Positions 15,485 to 23,034 of a stretch of 64,000 bases of DNA are shown here, piece after piece. Location of the stretch: the NCBI GenBank assembly GCA_016783455.1, contig JADHWN010000002.1, positions 51,115 through 115,114 on the forward strand, in the 5' to 3' direction. Both the position numbers and the translations under genes were made by a program. Below the pieces are notes generated by a model, which was not told the DNA's origin, searched no databases, and saw only the letters and a list, made by a program, of their open reading frames with translations. The number at the start of each line of letters is the position of its first letter. Positions within the stretch are counted from its first letter, which is position 1. The DNA comes from Candidatus Bathyarchaeota archaeon (lineage in GTDB: Archaea > Thermoproteota > Bathyarchaeia > TCS64).

Positions 15485-15943
15485 TCATCGCCAGACCTTG
15501 ATGCCCTTCTCGTGGATGTAGTCCGCTGCGAGCTCCGCGATATCTGGGGCGTTGAAGGATATCCACCGGTTATCCTTGACGTAGGCCACGATCTCCCTGT
15601 AGGATATCTCCTTCAAGTGGCGGGGCTCCAGGTACTCAGTGAGCATCGACTGGGCGACCTCCCTCGCCAGCCTGTACTTGGGGCTCAAGGTCCTGTAGTG
15701 AAGGTTGATGGCCTTCGCCACATCCTCCGGGACGTAATGGCCACGGAGCCCCCAGACCTTGGGAATGGGTCCACTGCGCTTCATCCTCCGCCGGGGCATC
15801 TTGATGACCGGCTCCACAATCTCCAAGGCCATCAACTGCTTTAGGACGCGGTGGGAGGTGGTCTCGGGCATCCCGAGCTGGATCTGGAGCAGCCAGGCGG
15901 TGACCGCCCCGGTCCTGCAGAGATAGATGAAGGCCTGCCCCAT
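15485..15943 (-). CDS. Winged-helix transcription regulator (internal start preferred)
   Basis: The track ORF starts at 16099, but the only good TATA box (minus strand, 16065-16051) would start transcription near 16030, so the first codons are upstream of the promoter. I prefer ATG 15943 (MGQAFIYLCRTG), giving about 152 aa. The N-terminal half is a winged helix ('GAVTAWLLQIQLGMPETTSHRVLKQLMALEIVEPV') with a basic wing (RRRMKRSG); the C-terminal part has a second HTH-like segment (YREIVAYVKDNRW, APDIAELAADYI). Three AATACTGTC boxes flank its promoter, suggesting autoregulation. It lies at the downstream end of the early operon and may switch provirus gene expression. Confidence 0.65.
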   Translation of the reverse strand: MGQAFIYLCRTGAVTAWLLQIQLGMPETTSHRVLKQLMALEIVEPVIKMPRRRMKRSGPIPKVWGLRGHYVPEDVAKAINLHYRTLSPKYRLAREVAQSMLTEYLEPRHLKEISYREIVAYVKDNRWISFNAPDIAELAADYIHEKGIKVWR

Positions 15944-15974
15944 CCACTCTGAGCTGAAGATACGCCCACACGCT

Positions 15975-16080
15975 GACAGTATTTCACGATCAGTAGCTAA
16001 ACTATTTCTACTAATAATACTGTCATTTGATAGTATTATTCTAAAAGCCCTTATTATATATAATATGGGAATACTGTCAT
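15975..16080 (-). promoter_or_regulatory. Promoter with AATACTGTC operator cluster
   Basis: The minus-strand TATA box is 16065-16051. Boxes AATACTGTCAT occur at 16016-16026 and 16070-16080, and the inverted copy GACAGTATT at 15975-15983. In addition AATAATACT (16013-16021) and AGTATTATT (16032-16040) form a perfect 9-bp palindrome over the expected start of transcription. Confidence 0.6.
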
Positions 16081-16240
16081 GGCGTGGCAGTTTTACCATA
16101 GAAAATCTCCGTACAACTGTGTTCTCACATGTGGGTTCCCTTTAATTACCCTTTTTATTAACTGCATAATCGTCACATCCTGTGATTCCGGGAAACATAG
16201 GAGACGCGCACATATGGAATATCTAACATGATTACATGGC

Positions 16241-18097
16241 TCAGCTCTGAGCCTCCGGGAGCAGCAGGCTCACCAGAAACGTCTCTACCTGAGCGATGGC
16301 CTCCGAGTCGACCAGCCCTGTGAGCCTGTCCTCGAGGAACTCTCCCAGGCTCCAGGTGACGAAGCCGGTGTTCTTGGAGTAGGTCGCCAGGCGGGCCTCC
16401 TCAAGCCTGTGCAGCTGCTGATAGAAATTGCCCGGGATCCTACCAGTCTTCCCCCTCATAATGAGGTAGAGCTCCGACGTCTTCAGCGGAGTTCTCTCCC
16501 TGATGATTAGGGCGGCGCGTTTAGGCTCAGCCGAGAGGGCCCTTATCCTGTCAGCCGCCTCCGATATGAAGGCCTCCTTGAGCACATCCCGGGCAGCCTG
16601 GTCGACGTCGACGGTGACAACTCGGACCTCGGGCAGCTCCTGGAGGACCTGGGAGAGTCGACCGTCGACGATGGCCGTGACCTCGCTGGCGGCCATGGAT
16701 GGCGCCGTGGAGCCCCCCCGTTTGAAGTCGTCGCTGTCGAGCTGCAGTATCGTGATCAGGGCCTCCCGGAGCCCATTGACTGCGTCGACGCCCTGCATGA
16801 CGTTCGAGAGCTCCTCTCGGAGTTCGTCAACGGTTTTCTTGAGGGCGTCCACCTGGTCTAGGTCGGAGAGCTGCGCCTCCAGCTTGTCGACATCGCGCTC
16901 AAATCCCTCCTTCTCACCCTTTACGGCCTCTAGCTCCTCTCGGAGGGCTTCGACGTCTACCTCTGGTTCAGATCCCTCTTGGAGGACCTGCAACCGTTCT
17001 TTCAGTACCGCTATCTCTTCCTTCAGGGTTTCATTTTCCTGTCGATACATCTCCTCATCACCTTGAGCCCCGTCTTCCTTCATACTCCTCAGGTAGTCAC
17101 TCACGATGTGGACGGAGAGCTCCCCCACGGCCACCCTGCGCCCCATCTCCTCGGGGACGCCGGCGGGGAGGACGTAGACGTGGACCAGCTCGTTCCTCTT
17201 GTTCCTCAGGTAGAAGTGGCCCAACCTGAGGCCCTGGATATCCTCCACCTTCACCCGGTTCCCCAGGGAGACCCTGGTCCTCTTCGCCTCGTTCTCCTCC
17301 ACCTGAACCCCCAGCAGCCACGTCGTGCACTGCCCGATGAGCTCGTTGTCGACGCCCCTCAGGTCCTGGCTGTCGACCCAGATGTGGTTCCCGATCGAGG
17401 CTCCCTCCCGGGCCAACTCTATCGCAGCGGCCTTCACCGGCGTCGTCAGCTGGTAGGGCACGTACTTCCAGCCCTCGGGGAGCATCACGACGACGTCCCT
17501 CATCTTCTCCATGACGTAGGTTATGGTGCGCTCCATGACGAGGCAGCACATCTCGAAGGTGAGGGGCTCCAGATCCATGAGGTTGATCCCCTTCTCCAGC
17601 TTCAGGCTCGACGCGTACTCCCTCTCCTCCAGCTGGGGAAGGATTATGTCGAAATAGGCCGTCAGCTTCAGGTACTGGTTCTCGTCGATACCCCGCCGAG
17701 CATCCTCCTGGAGCCTCCTGATGTTCTCGTAGACGTCACGGAGGGCCCTGGCGCCGTCGCATGCCCTGATGATCCAGGCCTCCTCGAAGTTCATCGCCCT
17801 CCCCTGGCTCGCCTCGAGGATACTCTTCACGTACTGCCAGCTGATGTACCTGCTCCGCTGCGCCCGGGGCTCCCTGTAGAAGGGCTTCAGAATGTTGACG
17901 GCGTCGAAGGCCATCTCCCCGCGCTTGGTCCTGAAGGCTATAGCCCGGCGCCCCGATCGGCTTACCAGGGCGTTCAACGTCTCAGTCTTCCCCGCCATGC
18001 GGGTCTGACCCGTGATTATGGCGTGATCCGGATCTATGTGTACGGGCTTCCCGCTTCCCAGCTCGAAGCCCAGGAGTATCTCCGTCGGCTCCTTCAC
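16241..18097 (-). CDS. HerA/FtsK-superfamily ATPase with coiled coil and winged helix (mobile-element type)
   Basis: This 618-aa protein starts with a P-loop ATPase (about residues 1-330). The Walker A is an unusual 'GQTRMAGKTET' with one extra residue compared with GxxxxGK[ST], and the Walker B-like strand is 'DVVVMLPEGW'. 'NHIWVDSQDLRGVDNELIGQCTTWLLG' is the sensor region of HerA-like ATPases found in archaeal viruses and plasmids. Residues about 345-450 form a coiled coil (LKEEIAVLKERLQVLQE). The C-terminus is a winged helix ('TPLKTSELYLIMRGKTGRIPGNFYQQLHRLEEARLA'). It is probably a DNA translocase; it may act in replication, partition or DNA packaging. It overlaps the zinc protein gene upstream by 4 nt and starts at GTG. 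Confidence 0.75.
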   Translation of the reverse strand: MKEPTEILLGFELGSGKPVHIDPDHAIITGQTRMAGKTETLNALVSRSGRRAIAFRTKRGEMAFDAVNILKPFYREPRAQRSRYISWQYVKSILEASQGRAMNFEEAWIIRACDGARALRDVYENIRRLQEDARRGIDENQYLKLTAYFDIILPQLEEREYASSLKLEKGINLMDLEPLTFEMCCLVMERTITYVMEKMRDVVVMLPEGWKYVPYQLTTPVKAAAIELAREGASIGNHIWVDSQDLRGVDNELIGQCTTWLLGVQVEENEAKRTRVSLGNRVKVEDIQGLRLGHFYLRNKRNELVHVYVLPAGVPEEMGRRVAVGELSVHIVSDYLRSMKEDGAQGDEEMYRQENETLKEEIAVLKERLQVLQEGSEPEVDVEALREELEAVKGEKEGFERDVDKLEAQLSDLDQVDALKKTVDELREELSNVMQGVDAVNGLREALITILQLDSDDFKRGGSTAPSMAASEVTAIVDGRLSQVLQELPEVRVVTVDVDQAARDVLKEAFISEAADRIRALSAEPKRAALIIRERTPLKTSELYLIMRGKTGRIPGNFYQQLHRLEEARLATYSKNTGFVTWSLGEFLEDRLTGLVDSEAIAQVETFLVSLLLPEAQS

Positions 18098-18582
18098 GGG
18101 TCCTCCTCCACGTGACTCTTCATGTCGGGGCCTCTGGCGAGGGCATCCAGGATACCCAGATCCTTGGCGCAGCTGTCGCAGAAGTCGAGCTCTCCCCTCT
18201 CTCCCTCGTCAAGGTAGAGGACGATGGGTACCCCCACGACGAGCTCCTGACAGTGGAGGCACAGGGCGACGTTTGCCTTCGCCCTGAGGGGCATCCACTC
18301 GAAGCCGGCGACGGTCACCGACTCCTCGGCGTACTCCCAGCCTACGAGGTCACGTCGGTCCCAGCTCTCGCCCATGTCGTGGCCGTAGGGCCCCATCTCA
18401 AGGACCTCGGGGCAGTCCTCCTGATGGTGGCCCTTCACGAGGACGTCTCCCAAGTTCCCCTCATCGTCGACATATGTCACCTTGACCATGTAGGGGCCCT
18501 CGCAGACGGGGCACGTGTCGGCGGCCTCCATCCAGACGTCCCGGGGGAAGTCCTTGAGCCGTTTAAGCAGCCTTTGCTCCAT
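18094..18582 (-). CDS. Zinc-ribbon protein, unknown role
   Basis: This 162-aa protein has three cysteine pairs: 'CPVCEG' near residue 24, 'CLHCQ' near 108 and 'CDSCAKD' near 136. The last two probably form one zinc ribbon separated by about 25 residues; the first pairs with His/Cys in 'GHHQEDCPE'. The middle is acidic and aromatic. It overlaps the ATPase gene by 4 nt and the HTH gene by 20 nt, so it belongs to the same translational unit. It may be a DNA- or protein-binding adaptor for the ATPase. No specific family is recognised. Confidence 0.55.
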   Translation of the reverse strand: MEQRLLKRLKDFPRDVWMEAADTCPVCEGPYMVKVTYVDDEGNLGDVLVKGHHQEDCPEVLEMGPYGHDMGESWDRRDLVGWEYAEESVTVAGFEWMPLRAKANVALCLHCQELVVGVPIVLYLDEGERGELDFCDSCAKDLGILDALARGPDMKSHVEEDP

Positions 18583-18832
18583 GCTTCTCCCTCTCCCTGC
18601 TGTAGACCTCGCCGCGGCCCAGAGGCGACTTCATGCTCCGGACACGGGGGGCCTCCTGTATCCTCATGATGAGGCTGATCCACCGGGACACCGTCTCCCA
18701 GCTCGAACCCGTCCTGCGGGCGATCTCCTCGACGGTGACGTAGTTCCGGACGGGCAGGGCGTCCATTATCGCCCAGAATATCTCCTCATTTGACTTCTTC
18801 GACTTCCGCCTGCTCATGAAAACGGCCTCCAA
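18563..18832 (-). CDS. Small helix-turn-helix protein
   Basis: This 89-aa protein contains 'EEIFWAIMDALPVRNYVTVEEIARRTGSSWETVSRWISLIMRIQ', a clear winged-helix/HTH with recognition helix 'SWETVSRWISLI'. The start could be MSRRKSKKS (18817), which follows a better-looking purine run. The C-terminus is basic. It overlaps the zinc protein gene. Likely role: DNA-binding regulator or replication accessory of the provirus; inferred from context only. Confidence 0.6.
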   Translation of the reverse strand: MEAVFMSRRKSKKSNEEIFWAIMDALPVRNYVTVEEIARRTGSSWETVSRWISLIMRIQEAPRVRSMKSPLGRGEVYSREREKHGAKAA

Positions 18833-18982
18833 CCTCCCTGTGAGAGGGGTACGGCCTCCACTCTGAATGGGGTGAGTCTGGCTCTACAGCCCGACTGTCC
18901 CCCAGAATATTGAGTCTGGGTATCTTCACTTTCAGGAACATACCCTATTTTGGACACAGCTTACCCTCCAGACAAAGTGCGT

Positions 18983-19246
18983 TCATCTGACCTCCTCCAT
19001 GTGGGCCATCAGCTCATCCCTCCTGGTGGCGACGAACCCACACCTGCAGTAATAGGCAAGGCCGTGAGGGCCCCTGTGGCGTCTATGGCCTGCGGGCTTC
19101 CCGCAGATACAGCTCTCGTGTATGACGTTGATCTGCTTCCCGCACCCCCAGCAGTACTTGACGATTGAGGATACGACGGTCGCCTCATCTCCTGTCTTGC
19201 AGTGGGGGCAGGCCACGGTTAGGGGCATGGGCACGAGTACAGTCAA
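18983..19246 (-). CDS. Multi-zinc-finger protein
   Basis: This 87-aa protein has cysteine pairs 'CPHCKTGD', 'CWGCGKQ', 'CICGKPAGH' and 'CRCGF' followed by 'DELMAHMEE', which gives a C2H2-like end. The first two CxxC pairs are typical of a zinc ribbon; the second two with His make another finger. It overlaps the ParB-like gene by 4 nt, so the two are coupled. Small zinc-ribbon proteins of this sort are frequent in archaeal viruses as transcription or DNA-binding factors. No exact family is recognised. Confidence 0.6.
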   Translation of the reverse strand: MTVLVPMPLTVACPHCKTGDEATVVSSIVKYCWGCGKQINVIHESCICGKPAGHRRHRGPHGLAYYCRCGFVATRRDELMAHMEEVR

Positions 19247-20763
19247 CCAGCCGCCACCTCCGGGGCCTGGTCCTGGACGAACTGCTCAAGGGTCATCTGC
19301 GAGAACCGGGTGTCCCTCGCCAGCCTTCTGATGAGCACAGTATCGGCGCCGTGGCGCTTGCAGAGAGGGCAGAGGGTCGGAGGATCCCTGGAGTCCCCAC
19401 GCTCCACGTAGAGCTCCCTCTGTACACGCCTGACCAGCCCCCCAGCTTCGTATTCGGAGAGGCCGTAGGCCACAGCTATCTCCCAGACGTATACGTCAAG
19501 GTTCGCCTCGGGATGCTCCACGAGATACTCTCTGACGTACTCCTCCGCAGGCTGCTCCGGGGCTACAGGACCGCGAGGTTCGTGCACAGGTTCACTTCTC
19601 GGCTTCTCCGGGAGCATCTGAGGTTCGAGGGCGCCAAGATCCGCCTGCTGAACTACGGCCTCAGGCTCCTCGACGGAGTAGTCGATGTCCTTGATCTGGT
19701 TCCACTGCTGCAACGTGTTCCACTCACCCGAGCCCCTGTGAGGCCTCTTCGACTCCAAGCCGTAGGCGACCTCCCTGATCATCTCGTCGTTGATGGGCAA
19801 CCCCAGGAGGATCTCCGCCCTCTCGGGCTCCATGACCCGGTTATAGGCGGCGTAGAACAGGAGACCGTACTTGACGGCCCTCTGGATATCCTCCAGCTGA
19901 TCCCTGTGCTCCCTGCACCACTGCCTCACATCCCGGGCCTTCACAGTGGAGAGCCCCTGCCTCTCGGGGAGGGGTGGCCTGATCATGTTCTGGGCCTCGC
20001 TGGACCGCATCCTCAGGGGCTCAACCCTCCTGGTCAGGTCGTCGAAGTCCTTCACCGGCTCAACCTCGAATTCCTCCAGCTGCTCCTTGACCTCGGAGAC
20101 AGGCTGACGCTCCTGCCGCCTCATGAACTCCCGGCGCACCTCGCTGAACAGCATGGATATCTGGGTCGACGGAGGAAGATCCTCGTGGACCTTCACGTAG
20201 TGCTCTATCTCCCTGCCCAGCTCACAGAGCTCCTCCTGTGTGGCACCAAGGTTTAGGACGGCTTGGGCCTGTCTGAGACTCATACGGTGGACTGTCGCGC
20301 GCGACAGAACTTCCTCCAACCGGAGAATAGCTAGGCGACGTGAAACCCACTGCTCCCCAGCGTTACCAGGGCGCCCTATTCGTTCAGCTAGTTCCCTCTG
20401 AGAGTGGCCGTGCTCCTGGATCATGTGCCTCAGCCACCGCCCCCTGTCGTACTCTGAGAGGGGCAGCCGGTTCTCGTTCTCAGCCCACTGGGCAAGGAGA
20501 AACCTCTCCCCGTCCAGCTCCTCGACGATGGCGTTCACCTCATCGACACCTATGAGCTCCAAAGCCTCCAGCCGGCAATCACCGAACACAAGCTCGAAGT
20601 CGCCCTCAATCTCAGGGTGAGGCCTCACCTTGATGTCCGACTGCTGGCCATCCTCCCTCAGGCTACCGGCGAGGCGCTCGATCTCTTCGGCCGGCTTATG
20701 GCTCCGTATGACGAACTTAGGCCGGTGTATCCGGCTGATTGATACCCGAATAGACTGGCTCAC
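19243..20763 (-). CDS. ParB-like nuclease/CTPase-fold protein with zinc-finger C-terminus
   Basis: This 506-aa protein starts at GTG 20763, with GGAGG nine bases upstream. Residues about 5-95 form a ParB/Srx-like domain: 'RPKFVIRSHKPAEEIERLAGSLREDGQQSDIKVRPH' and 'FELVFGDCRLEALELIG' (the ParB 'GERR-xA' motif is here GDCRLEA). Residues about 110-175 are a HTH ('HSQRELAERIGRPGNAGEQWVSRRLAILRLEEVL'). The rest is helical and acidic, with a second HTH-like segment and a C-terminal 'CPLCKRHGADTVLIRRLA' finger. Together with the HerA-like ATPase it suggests DNA partition, replication or transcription control. No ParA gene is present in the window. It overlaps the zinc-finger gene by 4 nt. Confidence 0.7.
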   Translation of the reverse strand: MSQSIRVSISRIHRPKFVIRSHKPAEEIERLAGSLREDGQQSDIKVRPHPEIEGDFELVFGDCRLEALELIGVDEVNAIVEELDGERFLLAQWAENENRLPLSEYDRGRWLRHMIQEHGHSQRELAERIGRPGNAGEQWVSRRLAILRLEEVLSRATVHRMSLRQAQAVLNLGATQEELCELGREIEHYVKVHEDLPPSTQISMLFSEVRREFMRRQERQPVSEVKEQLEEFEVEPVKDFDDLTRRVEPLRMRSSEAQNMIRPPLPERQGLSTVKARDVRQWCREHRDQLEDIQRAVKYGLLFYAAYNRVMEPERAEILLGLPINDEMIREVAYGLESKRPHRGSGEWNTLQQWNQIKDIDYSVEEPEAVVQQADLGALEPQMLPEKPRSEPVHEPRGPVAPEQPAEEYVREYLVEHPEANLDVYVWEIAVAYGLSEYEAGGLVRRVQRELYVERGDSRDPPTLCPLCKRHGADTVLIRRLARDTRFSQMTLEQFVQDQAPEVAAG

Positions 20764-20791
20764 GGCCTACATCCTCCGAGCCGGCGCCCCT

Positions 20792-20811
20792 GGGGACCCG
20801 CACCTGTGTCC
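20792..20811. repeat. Second copy of the GGGG(A)CCCGCACCTGTGTCC element
   Basis: GGGGACCCGCACCTGTGTCC lies 29 nt upstream of the ParB-like start codon and matches 10787-10805 with a single-base insertion. It contains GGAC...GTCC half-sites. It is a candidate binding site for the ParB-like or other provirus protein, about 10 kb from the first copy. Confidence 0.45.
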
Positions 20812-20819
20812 ACACTTTT

Positions 20820-21134
20820 TCATGTCATGCACCTCGTGTGCAACCTACATATCACCAGGGACACCGGCTCCCGTATGGGGAAGTACCCCAGGGACTCGAA
20901 GTGCTCCCGCACGTCCCCGGGGATCCCTCCGAACTTTTCAGCGAGCAGCCTGAACATGGCGGCCTTCTGCTCCTCTGAGAGGCGGCCCAGGTCTCCCTCG
21001 AAGAACCTCCCCTGCCCGTTCCTGTGGGCCACGGGATGCTTGATGGGCATCCGCGCCTCAGGATCCACCTCAGCCCACATGTCATACCTGGGGTCCAGGC
21101 AGGAGACCATGGCCCAGCACTCGCACTCAGACAT
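20820..21134 (-). CDS. Small provirus protein, unknown
   Basis: The track start is 21167, but ATG 21134 (MSECECWAMV) overlaps the stop of the upstream gene (GATGTCTGA) and has GGAGG about ten bases before it, so I prefer it, giving about 104 aa. The sequence includes 'ECECWAMVSCLDPRYDMWAEVDPEARMPIKHPVAHRNGQGRFFEGDLGRLSEEQKAAMFRLLAEKFGG'. I do not recognise the family. Cys/His content (CEC, C, H) could bind metal. It is translationally coupled in the early operon between the 67-aa ORF and the ParB-like gene. Confidence 0.5.
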   Translation of the reverse strand: MSECECWAMVSCLDPRYDMWAEVDPEARMPIKHPVAHRNGQGRFFEGDLGRLSEEQKAAMFRLLAEKFGGIPGDVREHFESLGYFPIREPVSLVICRLHTRCMT

Positions 21135-21330
21135 CGCCCCGGGCCTCCTCGAGGCGGAACCTATCAATGAGAACCAGCCAGGCAGGCCGTAGCACCCCCT
21201 TGTTCTCGCCGTTCGCCAGCAGCCAGGCCTCCGCGAGCTTCCTCAGGAACTCGCTCTGACTCGGGTCCTCGGAGACCTCGATGGCGATCCTGTCCAGGAT
21301 ATCCGAGACCGAGGTGGGCTTTTCAGCCAT
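21127..21330 (-). CDS. 67-aa helical protein, unknown
   Basis: This small protein (MAEKPTSVSDILDRIAIEVSEDP...) is helical and ends '...VLIDRFRLEEARGDV'. It overlaps the 3' neighbour by 8 nt and the integrase stop by 8 nt, which makes it very likely to be expressed. The function is unknown. The position between integrase and ParB-like genes suggests an excision or control factor, but no HTH is evident, so this is only a guess. Confidence 0.5.
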   Translation of the reverse strand: MAEKPTSVSDILDRIAIEVSEDPSQSEFLRKLAEAWLLANGENKGVLRPAWLVLIDRFRLEEARGDV

Positions 21331-22492
21331 CCCGCAGAGCCTCCCAGGGCATGCACGTTCCGCTAAGCGTTGTCTGCACGGGGCCCTTGTTGATCCTGAG
21401 GAACGTCTTCAGGGCGAACACCCGGATCTCCTCATTCGGGCTGCCCATGAGGCCTCGCGCCGCCTCCAGGGCGTCCCGCGTGTATCCGTCCATGCGTCCG
21501 GTTACTCCCTCGAGGCGGAGGATAGCCGGTATATGGTCCTGGCCGCTGAGGTGAATGTACTTCGCCGCCATCTTGCTGTTCGGCGTCCACCCCGCGAACC
21601 TCTTCAGCACATACTCGCCGACCCCGGCCCGGGCCAGCTCCGTCAGCTTGGTGTGCCTGATCATGTGGGGCCTGATCCGCCTGACCCCAGCCCTGAGGCA
21701 GACCCTCTCGAAGGCCTTGTTAGGCGAACGAGGGTTCATGAAGCGGACGTCGCCGTCGTAGACCGTGGCGAACAGGGGAGCGCTGGGACGCGGGTCAGGG
21801 TGGGCGGCCAGCCAGTCCTGCAGTATCGGCACCGACCGGGTGAGGGGCAGAGTCCGCTCCCCGGTCTTCCCCATGACCCTGAGCTCCGCGTAGCCGGACC
21901 TCTCCGTCAGGTCCTTAACCCGGGCGCTGAGGAGCTCCCCCTTCCGGCACGCCGAGTCGTAGTCGACGGAGATGAAGGCCTTCAGCCTGGGACTCTCCAC
22001 GGCCTCCCACATCGCCGAGAACTCCTGAGGCATAACCAGGCACTCCCTGAACTCCTCCCTGAGCTTTATCTCCCGGCGGAGATCCCTGCGGGGCACGCCG
22101 TCCATGATGGCCTCCACCCGGCCCCGGGCCTCAGACTTCGCCAGGCCTCTGGTCCGCAGGGCGCGGTGGAGGACGTTCTCGATGTAGTAGGCGTAGAGGG
22201 CTATCGTGGAGGCGCTGAGGCCCCCGGCGTTGGCCCTCCTGTACCACGCCCTCAGGTCGAGCTCCCCGGCCTCCTCCAGGGGCACCACGGCGCCCTCGCT
22301 GAAGCTGAGGAGGGCGGCCCTGTACCCGTCACGGCTGCTGGCGCTCAGCCTGCGATCCCCGAGGAACCCGTCGAGAAGCACCTGATTCCTGCAGAGGACG
22401 CCCCCAAGCGCGACGTCTACTTTATGATGCTTAAAGTAGACATCTTCACCGGGCTCTGAAACGACTTGGACTCTTGAAGACCTCTTCACCAC
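21323..22492 (-). CDS. Tyrosine recombinase / integrase
   Basis: This 389-aa protein has the complete catalytic set of tyrosine recombinases: Arg in 'CRKGELLSARVKDL', Lys in 'RVMGKTGERTLPL', 'HMIRHTKLTELARAG' (HxxR), 'FAGWTPNS' (H/W position) and Tyr in 'AAKYIHLSG'. The N-terminal half is a SAM-like core-binding domain ('SRDGYRAALLSFSEGAVVPL...ASTIALYAYYIENVL'). It catalyses site-specific integration and excision of the provirus. It is intact and does not look split by integration (unlike SSV-type integrases). It lies second in the early operon after the RHH protein. The att site is not identified, though a palindrome-rich stretch lies just upstream of the operon. Confidence 0.85.
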   Translation of the reverse strand: MVKRSSRVQVVSEPGEDVYFKHHKVDVALGGVLCRNQVLLDGFLGDRRLSASSRDGYRAALLSFSEGAVVPLEEAGELDLRAWYRRANAGGLSASTIALYAYYIENVLHRALRTRGLAKSEARGRVEAIMDGVPRRDLRREIKLREEFRECLVMPQEFSAMWEAVESPRLKAFISVDYDSACRKGELLSARVKDLTERSGYAELRVMGKTGERTLPLTRSVPILQDWLAAHPDPRPSAPLFATVYDGDVRFMNPRSPNKAFERVCLRAGVRRIRPHMIRHTKLTELARAGVGEYVLKRFAGWTPNSKMAAKYIHLSGQDHIPAILRLEGVTGRMDGYTRDALEAARGLMGSPNEEIRVFALKTFLRINKGPVQTTLSGTCMPWEALRDG

Positions 22493-22501
22493 GAGGCCTC
22501 C

Positions 22502-22729
22502 TTACTGGGAAGCCTTGGCGGCGATGCGCGTGCCAGTCCGGGCCTGAGCCTCTCGGAGGTCCCTCACCATCACCTGATCCCAATAGGTGAGTAACCCCTG
22601 CACGACAGCCTCCCTGACGCTCTTCACGATACCCCGTCTCTTGAGCTCCTTCACTATCCTAGCAGGCTTTCCCTCAAGCTCGCACTTTACCCACACTATC
22701 TCAGTTTCTTCTTGAGACAAACAAACCAC
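22502..22729 (-). CDS. Small RHH-like protein, first gene of the integrase operon
   Basis: The 75-aa product reads 'ETEIVWVKCELEGKPARIVKELKRRGIVKSVREAVVQGLLTYWDQVMVRDLREAQ'. This is the strand-helix-helix layout of RHH regulators, with 'SVREAVVQGLLTYWDQV' as the second helix. It is separated from the integrase gene by 9 nt. It probably controls the integrase operon by binding near the promoter just upstream. The family assignment is by pattern; a helical dimer of other type is possible. Confidence 0.55.
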   Translation of the reverse strand: MVCLSQEETEIVWVKCELEGKPARIVKELKRRGIVKSVREAVVQGLLTYWDQVMVRDLREAQARTGTRIAAKASQ

Positions 22730-22947
22730 TTATAATACCGGAAAAAATGGGACTGAAACCGCCCAAAATGGGCAATTCTTAAAAATGCACCTTATAAATA
22801 TGTCGGAAAAGGGTTCTGTTAAGTCTGTGGGACCCAGACCTAGGTGTTAACTATCGGGACCTATACGCCCGCAGTAATTTACTAAGTATTGATAATCTTG
22901 GTTTTATAACGATAAAGTATTAAAGTAGTGTGATGATCCATAATTTG
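22730..22947. promoter_or_regulatory. Spacer upstream of the integrase operon: promoter and palindromes, candidate attP/operator
   Basis: It holds the minus-strand promoter (AT-rich run near 22730-22800) and, at 22823-22861, a near-perfect palindrome GTCTGTGGGACCCAGAC, the palindrome ACCTAGGT, and GGGACC repeated 26 nt apart. Such clusters beside an integrase operon can be attachment or operator sites. No tRNA gene is visible here. Confidence 0.35.
22902..22909 (+). promoter_or_regulatory. TATA box upstream of the three-way-junction RNA
   Basis: TTTTATAA lies about 25 nt before position 22930-22935, so transcription would start 13-18 nt upstream of the structure. A second TATA-like TTTTAAAA at 23003-23010 lies about 25-30 nt before the DUF3800 ATG and could give that gene its own leaderless transcript. 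Confidence 0.45.
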
Positions 22948-22998
22948 CGACTGGGAGGGCCGAAAGGGCTCGCTAAGGATAATATCCTTACCCGGTCG
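22948..22998 (+). ncRNA. Three-way-junction structured RNA upstream of the DUF3800 gene
   Basis: CGACTGGG (22948-22955) pairs with CCCGGTCG (22991-22998), with one G-U pair. Inside are two hairpins, GGGCC-GAAAG-GGCTC (22957-22971) and TAAGGAT-AAT-ATCCTTA (22974-22990). Only three junction bases are unpaired (A, GC), so 48 of 51 bases are in stems or loops of a compact junction. A TATA box lies just upstream and the DUF3800 gene 37 nt downstream on the same strand. From memory, conserved structured RNAs near DUF3800 genes have been described in bacteria (Rfam 'DUF3800' motifs); I cannot say whether this belongs to one. A DNA cruciform or operator is the alternative. Confidence 0.55.
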
Positions 22999-23034
22999 AC
23001 TATTTTAAAAGTCTATTAATACCATGTATTTCAA

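Noticed and set aside
22930-22936. GTGATGA resembling box C of a C/D RNA
   Set aside because: No box D (CTGA) at proper spacing follows; likely coincidence near the structured RNA.
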